64,000 bases of DNA. Source: Mesocentrotus franciscanus. Lineage: Eukaryota; Echinodermata; Echinoidea; Camarodonta; Strongylocentrotidae. Location of the stretch: contig CP137666.1 of NCBI GenBank assembly GCA_037976565.1, forward strand, positions 7,490,582 through 7,554,581, given 5' to 3'. Position numbers and translations under genes: made by a program. Shown piece by piece: positions 43,201 to 54,354 of the stretch; within the stretch, counting starts at the first letter, position 1, and each line of letters begins with the position of its first letter. Below the pieces are notes generated by a model. The model saw only the letters and a program-made list of their open reading frames with translations. It did no database searches and had not been told where the DNA came from.

Positions 43201-46200
43201 GGAACTTATATGTACGTTTAAAAATTATTTTTTCCAACACTTTAGATAAACAAGTTAAAAGCGATATAGGTCGGTAATTTCCTAAAACCATATTGTCTCC
43301 TTTTTTAAAAATGGGAATAACTCGAGCTAATTTCATTGCTGAGGGAACAACTCCAGTAGAGATAGATAAATTGCAAATATAAGTCAGAGGTTTTACAATT
43401 TCATTCAAATTCTTTTTTAGCAATATGTTATTAAAATTATCATGCCCTGAACTTTGTTTATTCTTCAATTCACGTATTATGCCTGCAACTTCCGTTTCGT
43501 CTGTAGGTGTCATATAAATTGAATTTGGGTTAGGATCATTGAGAAAATCTGTAAAATGTTTAGAAGCGACGGGAATGATACTGGCAAGATTTGGGCCTAT
43601 ACCGACAAAATATTCATTAAACGCATTTGCTAGATTTTGTGGATTTTCAATTATTTCTCCATCTACGTTTATTTTTGAAACTGTACACTTTTTGCGTTAC
43701 CTTGTAAAACATTCTTAATAACTTTCCAGGTATTCTTTACATCTTTTTATATAAGTCAAACTGCTTACAAAAATACACTTGTTTAGATCTTCTTAGTATA
43801 CCTGTAAGTAGGTTTTTGTAATCGGTATACTTTTTGTTATTCTTTTCACATGGTTTTTCAATTGTTTTTATATAAAGATTATTCTTTCTGTTTATGGAGC
43901 GCAAAATACCCGGAGTGATCCAAGGGCACCTTGGAATTGTTTTGTAGTTGGACCGTTTCGTTTGTTTTACAGGGAAACAACTATTCATTTTAGATGACAC
44001 AAGATTCATAAAAACATCAAATGCATCATTGACATTATTTGTACTGTACATTCCGGACCAGTCCACATTTCCTAACTCTTCTTTGAAAAGATTCACATTA
44101 TCTTCAGAAAAATCACGTTGGGTATTGGTAGTGACTGTGTTCAATATGGGGTTGTTATTCAATTTAAAGTGTGAGAATATGGGAAAATGGTCTGACAAAT
44201 CAGAAAGAATTATACCAGAAGAAAGAGTACATCGAGCATTCGTAAATACGTTATCAATAAGAGTAGCCGAATTAGCAGATATTCTAGTTGGCTTGGTTAT
44301 TAATGGAAGAAAACCCGCAGTAAGAAGTACATCCATAAACGTTTGTACAAATGAATCATCATCATATTTAAAGAGATTAGCATTGAAATCACCGAGTAAA
44401 AACATGTTTTATTTACCAAGTAGGGGTGTGCTAATAACTCATGAAAAGTCTTTAAAAAAACATCATGAATAGAATTTGGTGGCCTGTAGGTGATTCCAAC
44501 TAAAATGTTTTTATCATTAGGAATAATTATTTCAACAAAGAGGGTTTCTATGAAATCGTTCATGTAATTCAGTTCAGGCCTCAACTTGTACTCATATCGT
44601 TGCGATATATACAGGCCGACACCTCCACCTGCTTTTCCTGTTCTGTTATTTGTAATCAAGTTATATCCAGGTAAAGAATAAAAGGGTAAATGGGTACTAT
44701 TAGTAAACCAGGTTTCTGATAATCCTATAACAGAACAATTGAGTTTTGAATTCATTAAAAGGGAGCGCAAAGAATCGAAATTTTTGTTGGCGCTGCGAAT
44801 GTTGCAATGCAACATTAGAAAATCATTTATGCTGTTATGTAGATATTTTAATGCAATCTGCTTTTCTGTATAATACAAGGAAGGCGCATGCTGATATGTA
44901 TTATCATTTGGATCAGAAACAGTTTCAAGATTTTTACTTTGCGAGTTCATGGATTGTACAACGGAGTCATGAAAAGAGTTATTCAAGCTTTCATTAAAAT
45001 TCTTATCAAGAATAGACTGAACAGTGTCATATAATTCATCATTATCCAAGTTATGAAAAGGGACGTCTTCATTTGTACCCATTGTTAAAGAATTATAGAG
45101 ATCCCCAGTAAAGTAAAGGTAGAAGATGAAACATGTAGCATAGAGTAGAGCACTGAGAGGAAGGGAGATGTAAAGGAGTGTGCAGACCAACTAAAAGACA
45201 TCACAACAAATAACAAGAGAGACGAAAACACATAAACGATCACACACAAAAGCAAACGAGGAGTAGATATATAGAAAAACAGTAATCGCTGGAAGAGCAT
45301 ACTGACTGTACGGCAATTGACAGCAACCCGTAAATTAAATTAAATCAGGCACTTGACAGCAACCCGCTAAAGAACTTAAGCAAAATTTTTGGGTATATTA
45401 TGTGGAACCTTTAAAAGAGAAGAAAATACAAGTTCATGCGTCATTGATTGCGTTACCCATCCCCCTTAAACCCCTTGTCAAACACTTGTAAACATAATAA
45501 GTGCCGTATTCTTACTTACAAAGTATGACAAAAACAAATTAGACTGGCTTGGCAACATAATGTAGGCCGAAGAAAAGGAATTTGAAATTTGAATTTGTAA
45601 AAAATAATTTCAGTTTCTTTAATTATCTCATTCACCCAACTTCTGTCAAAGCCATGTAGAAGTACATATATCGAGATAAAGGCAAATGAACTATGTTCGA
45701 GTTTGGAATACATGAGCAGGTGATGAATGAATACTTGGTTCATCAAAACGTCATATGAAGGATTAGCGATATTTATAAAAATTAAAAAGCCTTTTCCCTT
45801 CTTTTTCCTTCTCTTAAGAGAAACAAAAACAAAACACTTGTTATTCTATGCCCCAAAAAGGGATAAAAATTGGAGGAATTGTAGCACTCAATTGGTGTTT
45901 TTCCTTTTAAGGCTTAGAATATCACACAATTACGGCACTGAAATTAAAAAGATAGATAAGATGCACCTAGATCGGGGCATTCCCTTGATCCCAAAAATAT
46001 ATGGATTAGTTATGGGGAAAAAAGAATGCATCGCATTCGTAAGCCTCTTCTCAAATGAATAGGTTGCTTATGATTTTTGTGAATGCTTTTAGCAAGAAAG
46101 AGAAAGAGGAAGAGAGAGAAACAATGAGTTAAAGTAATTCAGGGTAAATAAGTAGTTGTCATCATATCAATAACTCATGGCCTACAAGCTTCCTGCCATG

Positions 46201-49200
46201 CTTAATTACTCATTCGTATACCATGCAACGAACTTATAATACACAGACAAGACTTATTCAAGAACTAGGGACTGAAAATTCTTCACAATCGCTATAGAAC
46301 AAAAGACCAAGTAGACTGGCTTGTGAACATCGTGATTCCCTTTGACCAGAGGTTGCCCCTGACAGCGTAAATTCTTCCACAAGCATCCTTCAAATAAATT
46401 CTACAAACACGTGTACGACCAGTATTTAAATGTTAATTTTTCCTTCCCTCGGTTGCATCCCCTAAGAGGGTCATAACAGGGCGTCATCAGCATAATTGAC
46501 AAACCAGTCTGATCAGTCTATTATAGACAAAGCATGGACAAAATTTGGAGTAAAAGACATTATGCTTGTTTTTTTTTTTTTTTTTACACATCCAAGGATT
46601 AAAACAAATCCTGAATAAACCAAGGCATACGTTTTCTTCCCTTTCCCAAAGGGAGATGGGTAAATAAAGGTGGGGGGGGGGGGCAGTAGGCCCCAACAAT
46701 GTGATCATGAATGGGGTTCACAAGTTCGGAATAACAAAGACATCATGTTTGTTACTTGCCGGACAACTTTCAGTTTATATCCTAAATTAACCAAGAAATT
46801 GTTTTGTCCCTCCCTTTCCTATATCGAGATAAGAAAAGGGGGAAGAAAAGGGGGAAGAAAAGTGTACATCAATACGATCACAGTTGTGTGTATGACTTCA
46901 CCAGTACAAAAATATCTAAATGCCATATTCTGTTGCATAGACAACGACAGGACAAGTATTACAAATAATGGAATTAATGAGTACGTTTTTATTTGCATTT
47001 GTTGGTAGGTACATGATAAATAACAATTTCATGTCCAAACTCAGTAAATTGTTGAGGTGAAAGAAAGAATATTTGATATACTCCTGCCCTAAATTCTTTC
47101 ATATTTTATCCTAGGACAATTACTCTTTGAAGGATAACACATCCGTTCCTAAAATAATCCAGTATTAATGTACATACCAACAATATCTTATGTGGAACAT
47201 ACAGAACAATCGTGTGCATGAAGTAAACATTACCATGGTTATTTTATAAGTAGAATCATAGATAAACCAGAATGGTACTCCTTTATTTTTTCCATTCAGC
47301 CAATTTAGTCTGACCAGTCTATATTACACAAAGCCTGGAAAAATTGGAGTAAAAGACATTATGCTTGATTTTTTTTTTCGGACACATCCAAGGATAAAAA
47401 CATGATTCAGTTTATATCCTGAGTAAAACCAAGGCATATGTATTCTCCCATTTCCCAAAGGGAGATGGGTAAATCAAGGTGGGGGACGGGGGGCAGTAGG
47501 CCCACAGCAATATGATCATGAATGGGTTCACAAGTTAAAAAATAACAGAGAAATTATGTTAGTTTCTTGCCGGACAAATTTCAGTTTACGTCCTAAATAA
47601 ACCAAGACATTGTTTTGTCCCTCCTTTTCTTAAATCCAGATAAGTAAAAGGGGGAAGAAAACAGAACATCAATATGATTACGATAATTGTGTGTATGAAT
47701 TCACCAGTACAAAATATTATGTTGCATAGACATCGACAGGACAAGTATTACAAATAATTAATTAATGAGTACGTTTTTACTGGCATTTGTTGATAGGTAC
47801 ATGGTATATAACAATTTCATGTCCAAACTCAGTAAATTTGTGAGGTGAAAGAAAGAATGTTTCATATTCTCTTGTCCTAAGTTATTTCATATTTTATTTT
47901 CATATAATTACTCTTTGAAAGAAAACATATCCGTTCCTAAACATAATCCAGTATTAATGTACATACCACCATATCTAATGTAGGACATACAGAAAAATCG
48001 TGCGCATGAAGTGGCCATTACCATGGTCATTTGTATAATATTTGGATAAACGAGAATGGTACATAAATCGTATACATGCAGTGACTATTTCCATGGTTAG
48101 TTCATGAGTAGAATCATAGATAAACGAGAATGGTACTCCTTACTTCTATCCATTTAGCCTATTTAGTCTGATCAGTCTATATTACACAAAGCCTGGAAAA
48201 ATTGGAGTAAAAGACATTATGCTTGATTTTTTTCTTTTTCCGGACACATCCAAGGATAAAAACATGATTCAGTTTATATCCTGAGTAAAACCAAGGCATA
48301 TGTATTCTCCCATTTCCCAAAGGGAGATGGGTAAATAAAGGTGGGGGACGGGGGGGGGGCAGTAGGCCCACAGCAATATGATCATGAATGGGTTCACAAG
48401 TTAAAAAATAACAAAGAAATTATGTTAGTTTCTTGCCGGACAAATTTCAGTTTACATCCTAAATAAACCAAGACATTGTTTTGTTCCTCCCTTTCCTAAA
48501 TCCAGATAGGAAAAGGGGGAAGAAAACAGTACATCAATACGATTGGAGAGGTGAAAAAAAAAAATTTCATATAGGCCCTACTCTTGTCCTAAAATCTTTC
48601 ATATTTTATCCTAGGACAATTACTCTTTGAAACATATAACACATCCGTTCCTAAAAATAATAAAAATCCAGTATTTATGTACATACCAACATATCTTATG
48701 TGGAACATACAGAAAAAAAAAACGTGTGCATGAAGTGACCATTATATTACCATGGTAATTTTATAAATGGAATCAAAGATAAACGAGAAAAGTACACAAA
48801 TCGTGTACATGCAGTGACCATTTCCATGGCTATTTTTATGAGTAGAATCATAGATAAACGAGAATGGTACTCCTTTTTTCTTTCCATTCAGCCCATTTAG
48901 CCGGGGGTTCGCCGATGTTGTGTCGCTTTCTCGTAAGCAGGACCACTTTAGTTGTCTTTGCATAATGTAAGAATTTATATTTTCTCCTGTGTCATGTTTA
49001 ATGCCAAGGTGATGCCCTATTAAGTAAAGACCTGAATGAGCAAGAAACAATCAATAGCGACACAATATGGACTGTGATAGATTTCTACATACAAGCAGCA
49101 GTGTTATGCAGAGATAAAGACCTGGAGCAGGAGGCTATAGCTTACAGTCGACTTGGACGTGTCTATGGCAAAGTGAGTACATAGAAGCCTCTTTAACAGC

Positions 49201-52200
49201 TGTTTGTTTGGTAGATATTTCATTATTTTAGCAAGGACAGATTACTTTGGTCAAATTCAGTTGTATTTTATTGCTTCGCGTACATGTCATTCATTTGTTA
49301 TTGTTTGGTACTACATAATTTTACTCTCTTCTGGGTGACCCAACGTTTACTCAGATGACAATTAGTCAGAGCTTTATTTCATCAAAGATATATGGCTCTG
49401 GCTGCAGTTGGGTTTTAGGCTAGGTTTAGGGTAAGGATGAGAGTGATGTATAGTCAAATTTCCAACTCTCCCAAGTTGAAGTTGGGAATTCGGAAAGTGA
49501 AAGATATTGTCACGAAGCGATTGTCGCCGAAGCATGTGTCATAGACTCCTTTCCTGAAATTGTTGATATATTGAAATATAATGAATTTGTTTTATTTTTA
49601 TTTTGGCATAGCTGTAGTGATAGCGTGCGCTTTTTCACTGTAGACGTGTTACCGTGACAACTAACCTTGCGAATACCGCAGACGTGCATTGTAATTTAAA
49701 CGGCGCCGCGCTCGTTACCTCGTGTTTGAGAAAGAATGTCACCCCGCGTTAACCTCAGACAATCTTCTGGTGTGACTCCGAGTGACATAGATATAAACGG
49801 GGTATTAAAGTCTTTTCAGTCTGTTCAAATTGTGCTTAAAATAAGATCAGGATTTTTTTTCTCCCCTCTTTATAAGATCTCAAAATCTAAAAAATAATTG
49901 ATCGCTCCCTATGCCGGCTCGGAAATGCATATTCAGACCATCACACCAAACTGCAAAGTATTACGTTTAAGCAGTATCTTTGATCAAGTAGAGACATAAA
50001 TAATAAAACATTGAAATCATCCCTGATAATGTATTAATCACAATGTAGAGGTTTCCTTCGGGTCTGGGATTTGATTGCTGTTTGTTTCCGTACGTGCTTG
50101 TTCTTGTCTGAATCTTTGAATCTCGGCATGGAGCTATGATCAACAGTTCTACCAAGCCGAACCAATATTAAAGACCAAAGCGTATCAAGATACAGAGATA
50201 CAGAGATAAAGTCCGTTGAATCTCAGCATGGAGCTAGAGGAACCAATGAACGTACCTGATCCACAATTCTACAAAGCTGGACCAATGGACACGGAAGAGC
50301 TTGGGAACAATATCTGGGGGTAACAACGCTTCGGAACAAACAAATAGGTGCAGACATCGGGTTTCCTCCTAGATGAAACAAAATTCTGTAGAAGGCACGC
50401 CAATTCATAGAATGCCTAACTCACGCAGTAGAAGGCACACCTTTACATTTCTGGCGCTGGTTCAGGGCATAAAAAGCCCTTTGAAGATTGTGGTGGTGCC
50501 ATGCAAGTTGGGTGGTGCTGGTATGTTTGTCTGAGCTAGCTCTTGCCCAAACACCCAATGTAATCAGCTCAGCTGCTTGTTCTGCCGTATACAAGTGACC
50601 TCTAAAATCGATGTGCAGCGATTCTGTCACTCTGTGAGGACTCTACGCCCCGTCGATTTGCATATCCTCCTCTGTATCTTGAGACTCTTCCGTCTCCATC
50701 GGTTCAGCTTGATAGAATTGTGGATCGGTTACGTCCATCGGTTCCTCTATTTCCATACTGAGATTCAACAGGATTGATCTCTGTATCTAAATTGCACCTT
50801 GGTGCTCGGACATTTGCGCCGATGACAGTCACTCCAGGCTTTAATATGTCAAAGATAGAAGATTAGGGTTTTGATTGCAAGTCTATTTTAGGTTGAGTTT
50901 AGGGTTATGGTTAAGATTAGGTATATAATGCTTGGTCTATGATTGAACATCATTGAAGTAAGGAATTGGACAAGTGTAGGGAAGCGACCAGAGAGGAAGT
51001 GTTGCCAGAGCATGTGTCGTACAACTGGAACAATACGAATATCTGTCAAAAATCCATAAATGCTCCTGTGACATTTTGTCTCAGACGCATTTATCATAGT
51101 ACCTGCACAGCCTGGCACTAATATCCTTTGGCAAGACATCTAATCCACATTTGCCACTCTCCACCCAGGTGTAAAAGGGTACTTGACGATCGCTGGGGTA
51201 ATAATTGCAGAGCCCTCAGGAAGAACAGTATTGAAGCAGATGAGGGCATGAGGCTTCCCTGGGTAAACATTACTATTATCAACATAATTAAGTAAATCCC
51301 GCAAGAAATGTCACGGGCAAATCTCAGATCACCATGGTATAATATACCTTTCGTAAACAGGTCCTTAAAGCATCATCTCGAGGGAAAGACTACTACAAGA
51401 AAGCTATTCAGCTGGCTCTGAGCATGACTCCAAGGACATTTCATGGTGTTGGTGAGTATTGCATTTTTATGGATCTAAAATGGCATCCAGTGTAGGGGGG
51501 GGCGCACATTTCCAATGAGAAATTTTGCTCAAGGCTATATACAGCTGCCAATCTGACAGTTCTTTCCTCGCACAGTAGGGACATGGAATACACTGCCACC
51601 TGACATCATATCTGCCCCTTCAGTAGAAGCCTTTAGGCACAAGCTGATGGTGAGCCAGGTAGTGTAGAGAGCGTGTCCTGTTGGATTTTAACTTCCACAT
51701 GCACCCATTCTGCACAAACACAGCACACAATGCATTTCACCTGTAATCATCTTCAGGATTAAAAGAAACAGGACTACCATTATTATAGGGGGAATAAATG
51801 TTATTTACTTTTGCTGGCCCTGCAATCATCATGTAGAGGAAAGCGTTGTGAGAAAGGGATCCACACTCTTCTTAAATGCTTCAGGTTAGTTTAACAATGT
51901 TTTTGTGTGTAGATTGGTTCATGGAGTCCACTGCCTTTGTCGAGGATTTCCAGAAACGTCTGAACAAGGACAAAGAGGAAGACAAGGACAAGGAAGCTGC
52001 CCTCAAGGAGATGAAGGAAGACGTTGACAAACTCTCAGAAATGGCCACCAAGAAGTGTGATGTGGATTTCGTCAAGGACATCTACAAGACGTGGCCACCC
52101 AAGGCTCCGGGGGCCAAGCTGGATGAGGAACTCTCCATAAAGAAGCTGCTCCTGAAGGCCATCACTCACTACCACCCTGATAAGGTGGACAAAGAGGTCC

Positions 52201-52283
52201 ATGGCAAAAGGTGGTACTACTTCAGTGTAGAGATCACTAAGCACCTTAATTTAAAATATGCCCACCATAAGAATCTAGAGTGA
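31018..52283 (+). CDS. Gene C: TPR-J-domain protein, type 1 (no cold-shock domain found)
   Basis: Seven coding segments: 31018-31275, 32862-33018, 39176-39317, 40051-40196, 49009-49172, 51361-51451 and 51913-52283. They sum to 1329 nt (442 aa plus stop) with every junction in phase. The N-terminus has a TPR start ([21 protein letters not shown]), then several TPR-like helical hairpins including [13 protein letters not shown] and [12 protein letters not shown], a Lys/Glu coiled coil and a C-terminal J domain with HPD at residues 407-409. No CSD-encoding exon is visible between gene B and 31018. However, an AG acceptor at 30993-30994 sits in exactly the phase used by B and D, so an unseen or non-coding first exon is possible. 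A role as an Hsp70 co-chaperone is inferred from the domains. Confidence 0.85.
31276..32861 (+). other. Gene C intron with minisatellite
   Basis: Repeats with CATGAGACCGACGATGTGTG, GTCTAGTAGGCTGTTGGTTT and CATGGCCATTGGTCTAGTG at about 31610-31830 (one partial copy at 32346-32400), plus earlier GAGACCGACA-type words from 31340. The ORF across it follows the repeat. The rest is featureless. Confidence 0.7.
32862..33018 (+). CDS. Gene C exon 2
   Basis: Acceptor taaaag, donor gtatgt; 157 nt, phase 0 to 1, the same size as B exon 4. Encodes [19 protein letters not shown] and a Trp-rich helix ([20 protein letters not shown]). Confidence 0.9.
33328..34879 (-). mobile_element. 5'-truncated LINE nested in the TIR element
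   Basis: Target duplication GGCCGTAGTA at 33318-33327 and 34880-34889. The minus strand encodes RT from [14 protein letters not shown] (5' end) through [13 protein letters not shown] (catalytic Asp), [28 protein letters not shown] (ADD box), a [10 protein letters not shown] thumb segment and a C-terminal [19 protein letters not shown] region. Two or three frame breaks make it inactive. The 3' end is (CTA)n. Clade inferred as RTE/CR1-like; not resolved. Confidence 0.85.
35250..35285 (+). promoter_or_regulatory. TATA promoter with cap-like motif inside the TIR element
   Basis: TATATAAAAG at 35250-35259, and 31 bp after its first base the word TCATTCG (35280-35286), which fits the PyCATTCPu cap consensus described for sea urchin histone genes. 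GC-rich sequence lies immediately upstream. The spacing is that of a strong RNA polymerase II core promoter. Confidence 0.55.
35343..35735 (+). other. Proline-rich open frame without ATG
   Basis: A 131-codon open frame just downstream of the TATA promoter. It encodes a basic start ([21 protein letters not shown]), a Pro/Glu/Asp-rich middle and a distinct tail ([20 protein letters not shown]). It opens at TTG and the only ATG is next to the stop, with an in-frame TAA at 35337. It could be a fragment, a spliced exon or a non-AUG product. No known family recognised. Confidence 0.35.
37209..39083. mobile_element. Tc1/mariner-type relative in a gene C intron
   Basis: TA flanks at 37207-37208 and 39084-39085. 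Inward from each end lies AAAGTATACCCAAC followed by TTTGGTA or TTCGGTA, as in the element in gene B intron 1 (AAGTGTACCCAGC). Internal blocks are shared too, for example gtattgtcaaaatcctcttgtaccaa (37885; compare 12093) and gattacaatcttgact (38520; compare 12308). No transposase ORF. About 1.9 kb, without the LINE load of the first copy. Confidence 0.65.
39176..39317 (+). CDS. Gene C exon 3
   Basis: Acceptor ttttcag, donor gtaagt; 142 nt, phase 1 to 2, equal to B exon 5. Encodes [20 protein letters not shown] and [18 protein letters not shown]. Its last 44 nt plus donor are repeated downstream several times. Confidence 0.9.
39274..39695 (+). repeat. Tandem copies of an exon end with its splice donor
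   Basis: The 3' 44 nt of gene C exon 3 (GGTCTTACAGCC...GGAATGTTACAG) and about 50 nt of intron are repeated in tandem. GT donors follow ACAG at 39318, 39411, 39505, 39598 and 39689, a 91-94 bp period. The last copies are decayed. Using a later donor would add a TAA right after the first junction, so productive use is unlikely. Confidence 0.8.
40051..40196 (+). CDS. Gene C exon 4
   Basis: Acceptor gttcag, donor gtaaga; 146 nt, phase 2 to 1. Encodes [15 protein letters not shown] and [17 protein letters not shown], matching YLKDCRVPLGEAEKM and LVKKSIARAKG in B. Confidence 0.9.
40197..41475 (+). other. Gene C intron, first part
   Basis: AT-rich. A TTTAAAGGGCAATCC at 40339 resembles the outer end of the TTAA elements, but no partner end was found. 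Repeated CCGGACACA/GGACACACAA words lie at 40978-41400. No gene. Confidence 0.6.
41476..45310 (-). mobile_element. Near full-length LINE, CR1/L2-like group
   Basis: Minus strand, 3.8 kb. An apurinic-type endonuclease begins near 44,850 ([25 protein letters not shown]), with GDFNANLF at about 44,395 and [10 protein letters not shown] near 44,170. RT runs 43,513-42,730: [43 protein letters not shown] (motif A), [19 protein letters not shown]. The palm ADD box falls at a frame break near 42,790. The C-terminal domain (42,755-42,025) has [20 protein letters not shown]. The 3' end is AATAAATTCGATCAATCAATC. At least three frame breaks make it inactive but fairly young. Confidence 0.88.
45311..46479 (+). 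other. Gene C intron, stretch without features
   Basis: At 45311-45375 a TTGACAGCAACCCG word is repeated beside the LINE 5' end. Nothing else recognisable. Confidence 0.6.
46480..48900. repeat. Triplicated intronic block of about 830 bp
   Basis: Three tandem units (about 46480-47290, 47291-48150, 48151-48900) share, in order, TTTAG(T/C)CTGATCAGTCTAT, GGAGTAAAAGACATTATGCT, CCCTTTCCCAAAGGGAGATG, a G-run, GATCATGAATGGGTTCACAA and GTGTCATGTCCAAACTCAG-like words. Unit 3 has an internal deletion. Noncoding. Confidence 0.75.
49009..49172 (+). CDS. Gene C exon 5 (TPR cassette, first half)
   Basis: Acceptor gccaag, donor gtgagt; 164 nt, phase 1 to 0. Encodes [20 protein letters not shown] and GRVYGK, a clear TPR helix. 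Absent from gene B. Highly similar to gene A 30-193. Confidence 0.9.
49173..51360 (+). other. Gene C intron with short-peptide repeats
   Basis: 2.2 kb. Holds the inverted [13 protein letters not shown] repeat (50113-50790) and two related strings (GAAGCATGTGTCATAGACTC near 49528 and CAGAGCATGTGTCGTACAAC near 51008). No complete gene. Confidence 0.65.
50113..50790. repeat. Inverted repeat with a short acidic peptide frame
   Basis: On the minus strand near 50,755-50,645 an ATG opens a frame with [20 protein letters not shown]. On the + strand at 50229-50305 an ATG opens the related [20 protein letters not shown], 24 codons without an indel. A third, shorter + copy (QQFYQAEPI) lies near 50130. 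The minus frame is followed by another short open frame at 50,630-50,421. Possibly the remnant of a transposon ORF; origin unknown. Confidence 0.45.
51361..51451 (+). CDS. Gene C exon 6 (TPR cassette, second half)
   Basis: Acceptor aaacag, donor gtgagt; 91 nt, phase 0 to 1. Encodes [20 protein letters not shown]. With the previous exon it forms 255 nt (85 codons) bounded by phase-1 introns. Confidence 0.9.
51545..51790 (+). mobile_element. LINE 3' remnant in a gene C intron
   Basis: The + strand reads [20 protein letters not shown] then AFRHKLM, the terminal box typical of LINE ORF2 proteins (R.W..LP......S...F...L). It stops soon after. A short, dead fragment. Confidence 0.6.
51913..52283 (+). 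CDS. Gene C last exon: coiled coil and J domain
   Basis: Acceptor tgtgtag; 371 nt to TGA at 52281-52283. Encodes a Lys/Glu-rich coiled coil ([20 protein letters not shown]), J helix I ([12 protein letters not shown]), helix II with HPD (codons 52173-52181) and helix III ([17 protein letters not shown]). Near identical to gene A's exon. Confidence 0.92.
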
Positions 52284-52374
52284 AAGGGATTCCCAAGAAA
52301 AGTGAGCACTGACAAATTAGTAGGACATATGTGTCTACAGGTGAATCATCTCGATCAAATGGAAATAATAAGGT

Positions 52375-52380
52375 ATTAAA
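52375..52380 (+). terminator. Candidate poly(A) signal of gene C
   Basis: ATTAAA 92 nt after the stop, inside the block conserved with gene A (TATTAAACATCTAGGGAAAA). Confidence 0.5.
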
Positions 52381-53061
52381 CATCTAGGGAAAAAGCTAAA
52401 TAGAAAAGAAATCAGTTATTGATGGAATGACATGCACAAAAATGAGCAAATAATTTTTTACAACTAAAGAGCCTTCAATTGAATCTTAGAGCCCAATGAT
52501 ATGATGTTTCAATCGTTTTGAAAAAGATAACTTTCATGCGATAGTTAAGGATTGATAGGAATTTTGTTTTGTTGTAATCAATAGTAAAAATATTGACAGT
52601 ATTAATCTCAGATAAAAAGAGACAAAGAACTCTTGCATGCATGGTTTAATATTTGAATCGAAAGTGGGAACCAATTTTTTTTTCTGACGATACTTGAATG
52701 ACATTCATTTACAACTGCCTATTAATAGCACCAACAAAAACCCCCTCCCCTCAGAACTGAAATCAGTGTGTTTACTAAAATGTACCATGTGTGTGAGATA
52801 TAAAAAGAGTTCAATTACGGAGTCATTTTAGAAAAATGTAAATTCAGTCTTCTTCCTTGACATTTGTATTCATGCTCCATAGAAACACAAGTACTAGTAA
52901 CAATTTCTATATGGAATTGTTTGTAGATGATAGAATATTATTTGTAGCCTTGTAGGATCTCAAGTAGCTTTTTACATTGTATTCATTGTACAGATATATA
53001 CTAGTATTCTTGCAAGTTATAGAATTTTTACTGTTGAAAAAAGGGATTTCATTGTATAATA
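52381..53061. other. 3' flank of gene C
   Basis: Similarity to the flank of gene A fades after about 52,440. AT-rich with no gene or element recognised. Confidence 0.6.
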
Positions 53062-53073
53062 ATAGCCCTGATT

Positions 53074-54050
53074 TACTGGGAGCAGACAGCTGCCATCAAA
53101 ATTAACAATGAAATTACAGGTTACACAAAAATCAAAAGAGGAGTACGTCAGGGATGCGTAATGTCTCCATCCCTGTTCAACTTGTGCACAGAATTGGTAT
53201 TCAGGGAATTTCAGATATGAAAGGTGTTAGTATTGGGGTGTAAATATTAATAATTTACGTTATGCTGATGACACTGTACTTTGCGCAGAGAATGAAGCAG
53301 ATTTACAACATGTATTGGATATTGTAAAAGTCAAAAGTGAAGAGTTTGGTCTAAGCATGAATGTCAAGAAAACTAAATCAATGATTTTTAGTAGAACAGA
53401 GAACAAGCCTAGAATATGTTTGAAACTCAATGGACATATCATTGAGCAAGTCAGTAATTACATCTACTTAGGACAAAATATCACAGATGATGCCAGATGC
53501 GAAGCAGAAATAAAAAGAAGAATAGAAATTGCTCGGAATACATTTCTGGCAATGAAAGGATTATTCACAAATAGAAAGGTGAAATTTGCACTTAGGTTGA
53601 GACTAGTAAACTGTTATGTATGGTCTGTCCTATTGTATGGAGCAGAAACATGGACAATAAACAAGGCCATGGAAAATAGATTAACATCTTTTGAAATGTG
53701 GATCTACAGAAGAATGATGAAGATATCCTGGAAACGAATGAAAACCAACAAAGAGATATTGCACATGGCAGGGCGTAAACAAATTGCACTAGTAGGATTA
53801 GTTAGGGAGAGAAAAGTCAAATACTTTGGTCATGTTAAAAGGCACCAAAGCCTCTTAAAGGATGTATTGGAAGGAAGAGTGGAAGGAAGTAGACCTAGAG
53901 GGAGACCCAGAATCAACTGGGAAGAGAATGTCAAGAACTGGAGTGGACTAAAACTGAGAGAGTGCACCAGAATGGCAGAAGATAGAGTGAAATGGAGAGA
54001 TGTTGCAATCAACCTCCGAACCGGGAGAAGATACTTAGATAGATAGATAG
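53074..54050 (+). mobile_element. 5'-truncated RTE-like LINE with 12-bp target duplication
   Basis: ATAGCCCTGATT is duplicated at 53062-53073 and 54051-54062. The + strand encodes RT from QTAAIKINNEITGY through IKRGVRQGCVMSPSLFNL, a frame break, NNLRYADDTVLCAEN (YADD box, about 53,250-53,295), KTKSMIFSRTE and a C-terminal region with SVLLYGAETWTINKAM and KVKYFGHVKRH to a stop at 54044. It ends in (ATAG)n. The 3' 243 codons are open, so it is recent. RTE/BovB-like by the RGVRQGC and YADD contexts; clade not certain. Confidence 0.88.
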
Positions 54051-54354
54051 ATAGCCCTGATTGATTAATGCAACATATATATTTAACTAAGAGTGAGAAT
54101 GACTTGATCTATTCATTATTTGAACCCATTAACATTGTCCATGTTCATTTTGGATCTTCAACAATTGTGTGTTAATGAACTTTAATTCACATCTTTCATT
54201 ACGAGTTAAGGTGAATTTTACAAATATTACTTGTGTGAAAAATGCTTGACAAAAGCACATGACCAAAAAAATAAATAGAATAGAAGTAAAGTTGATGGAA
54301 TAATACCTTCTTTTTTTGGTTATTCCATGTAGTTTTACATAATTATTTGTTTAA

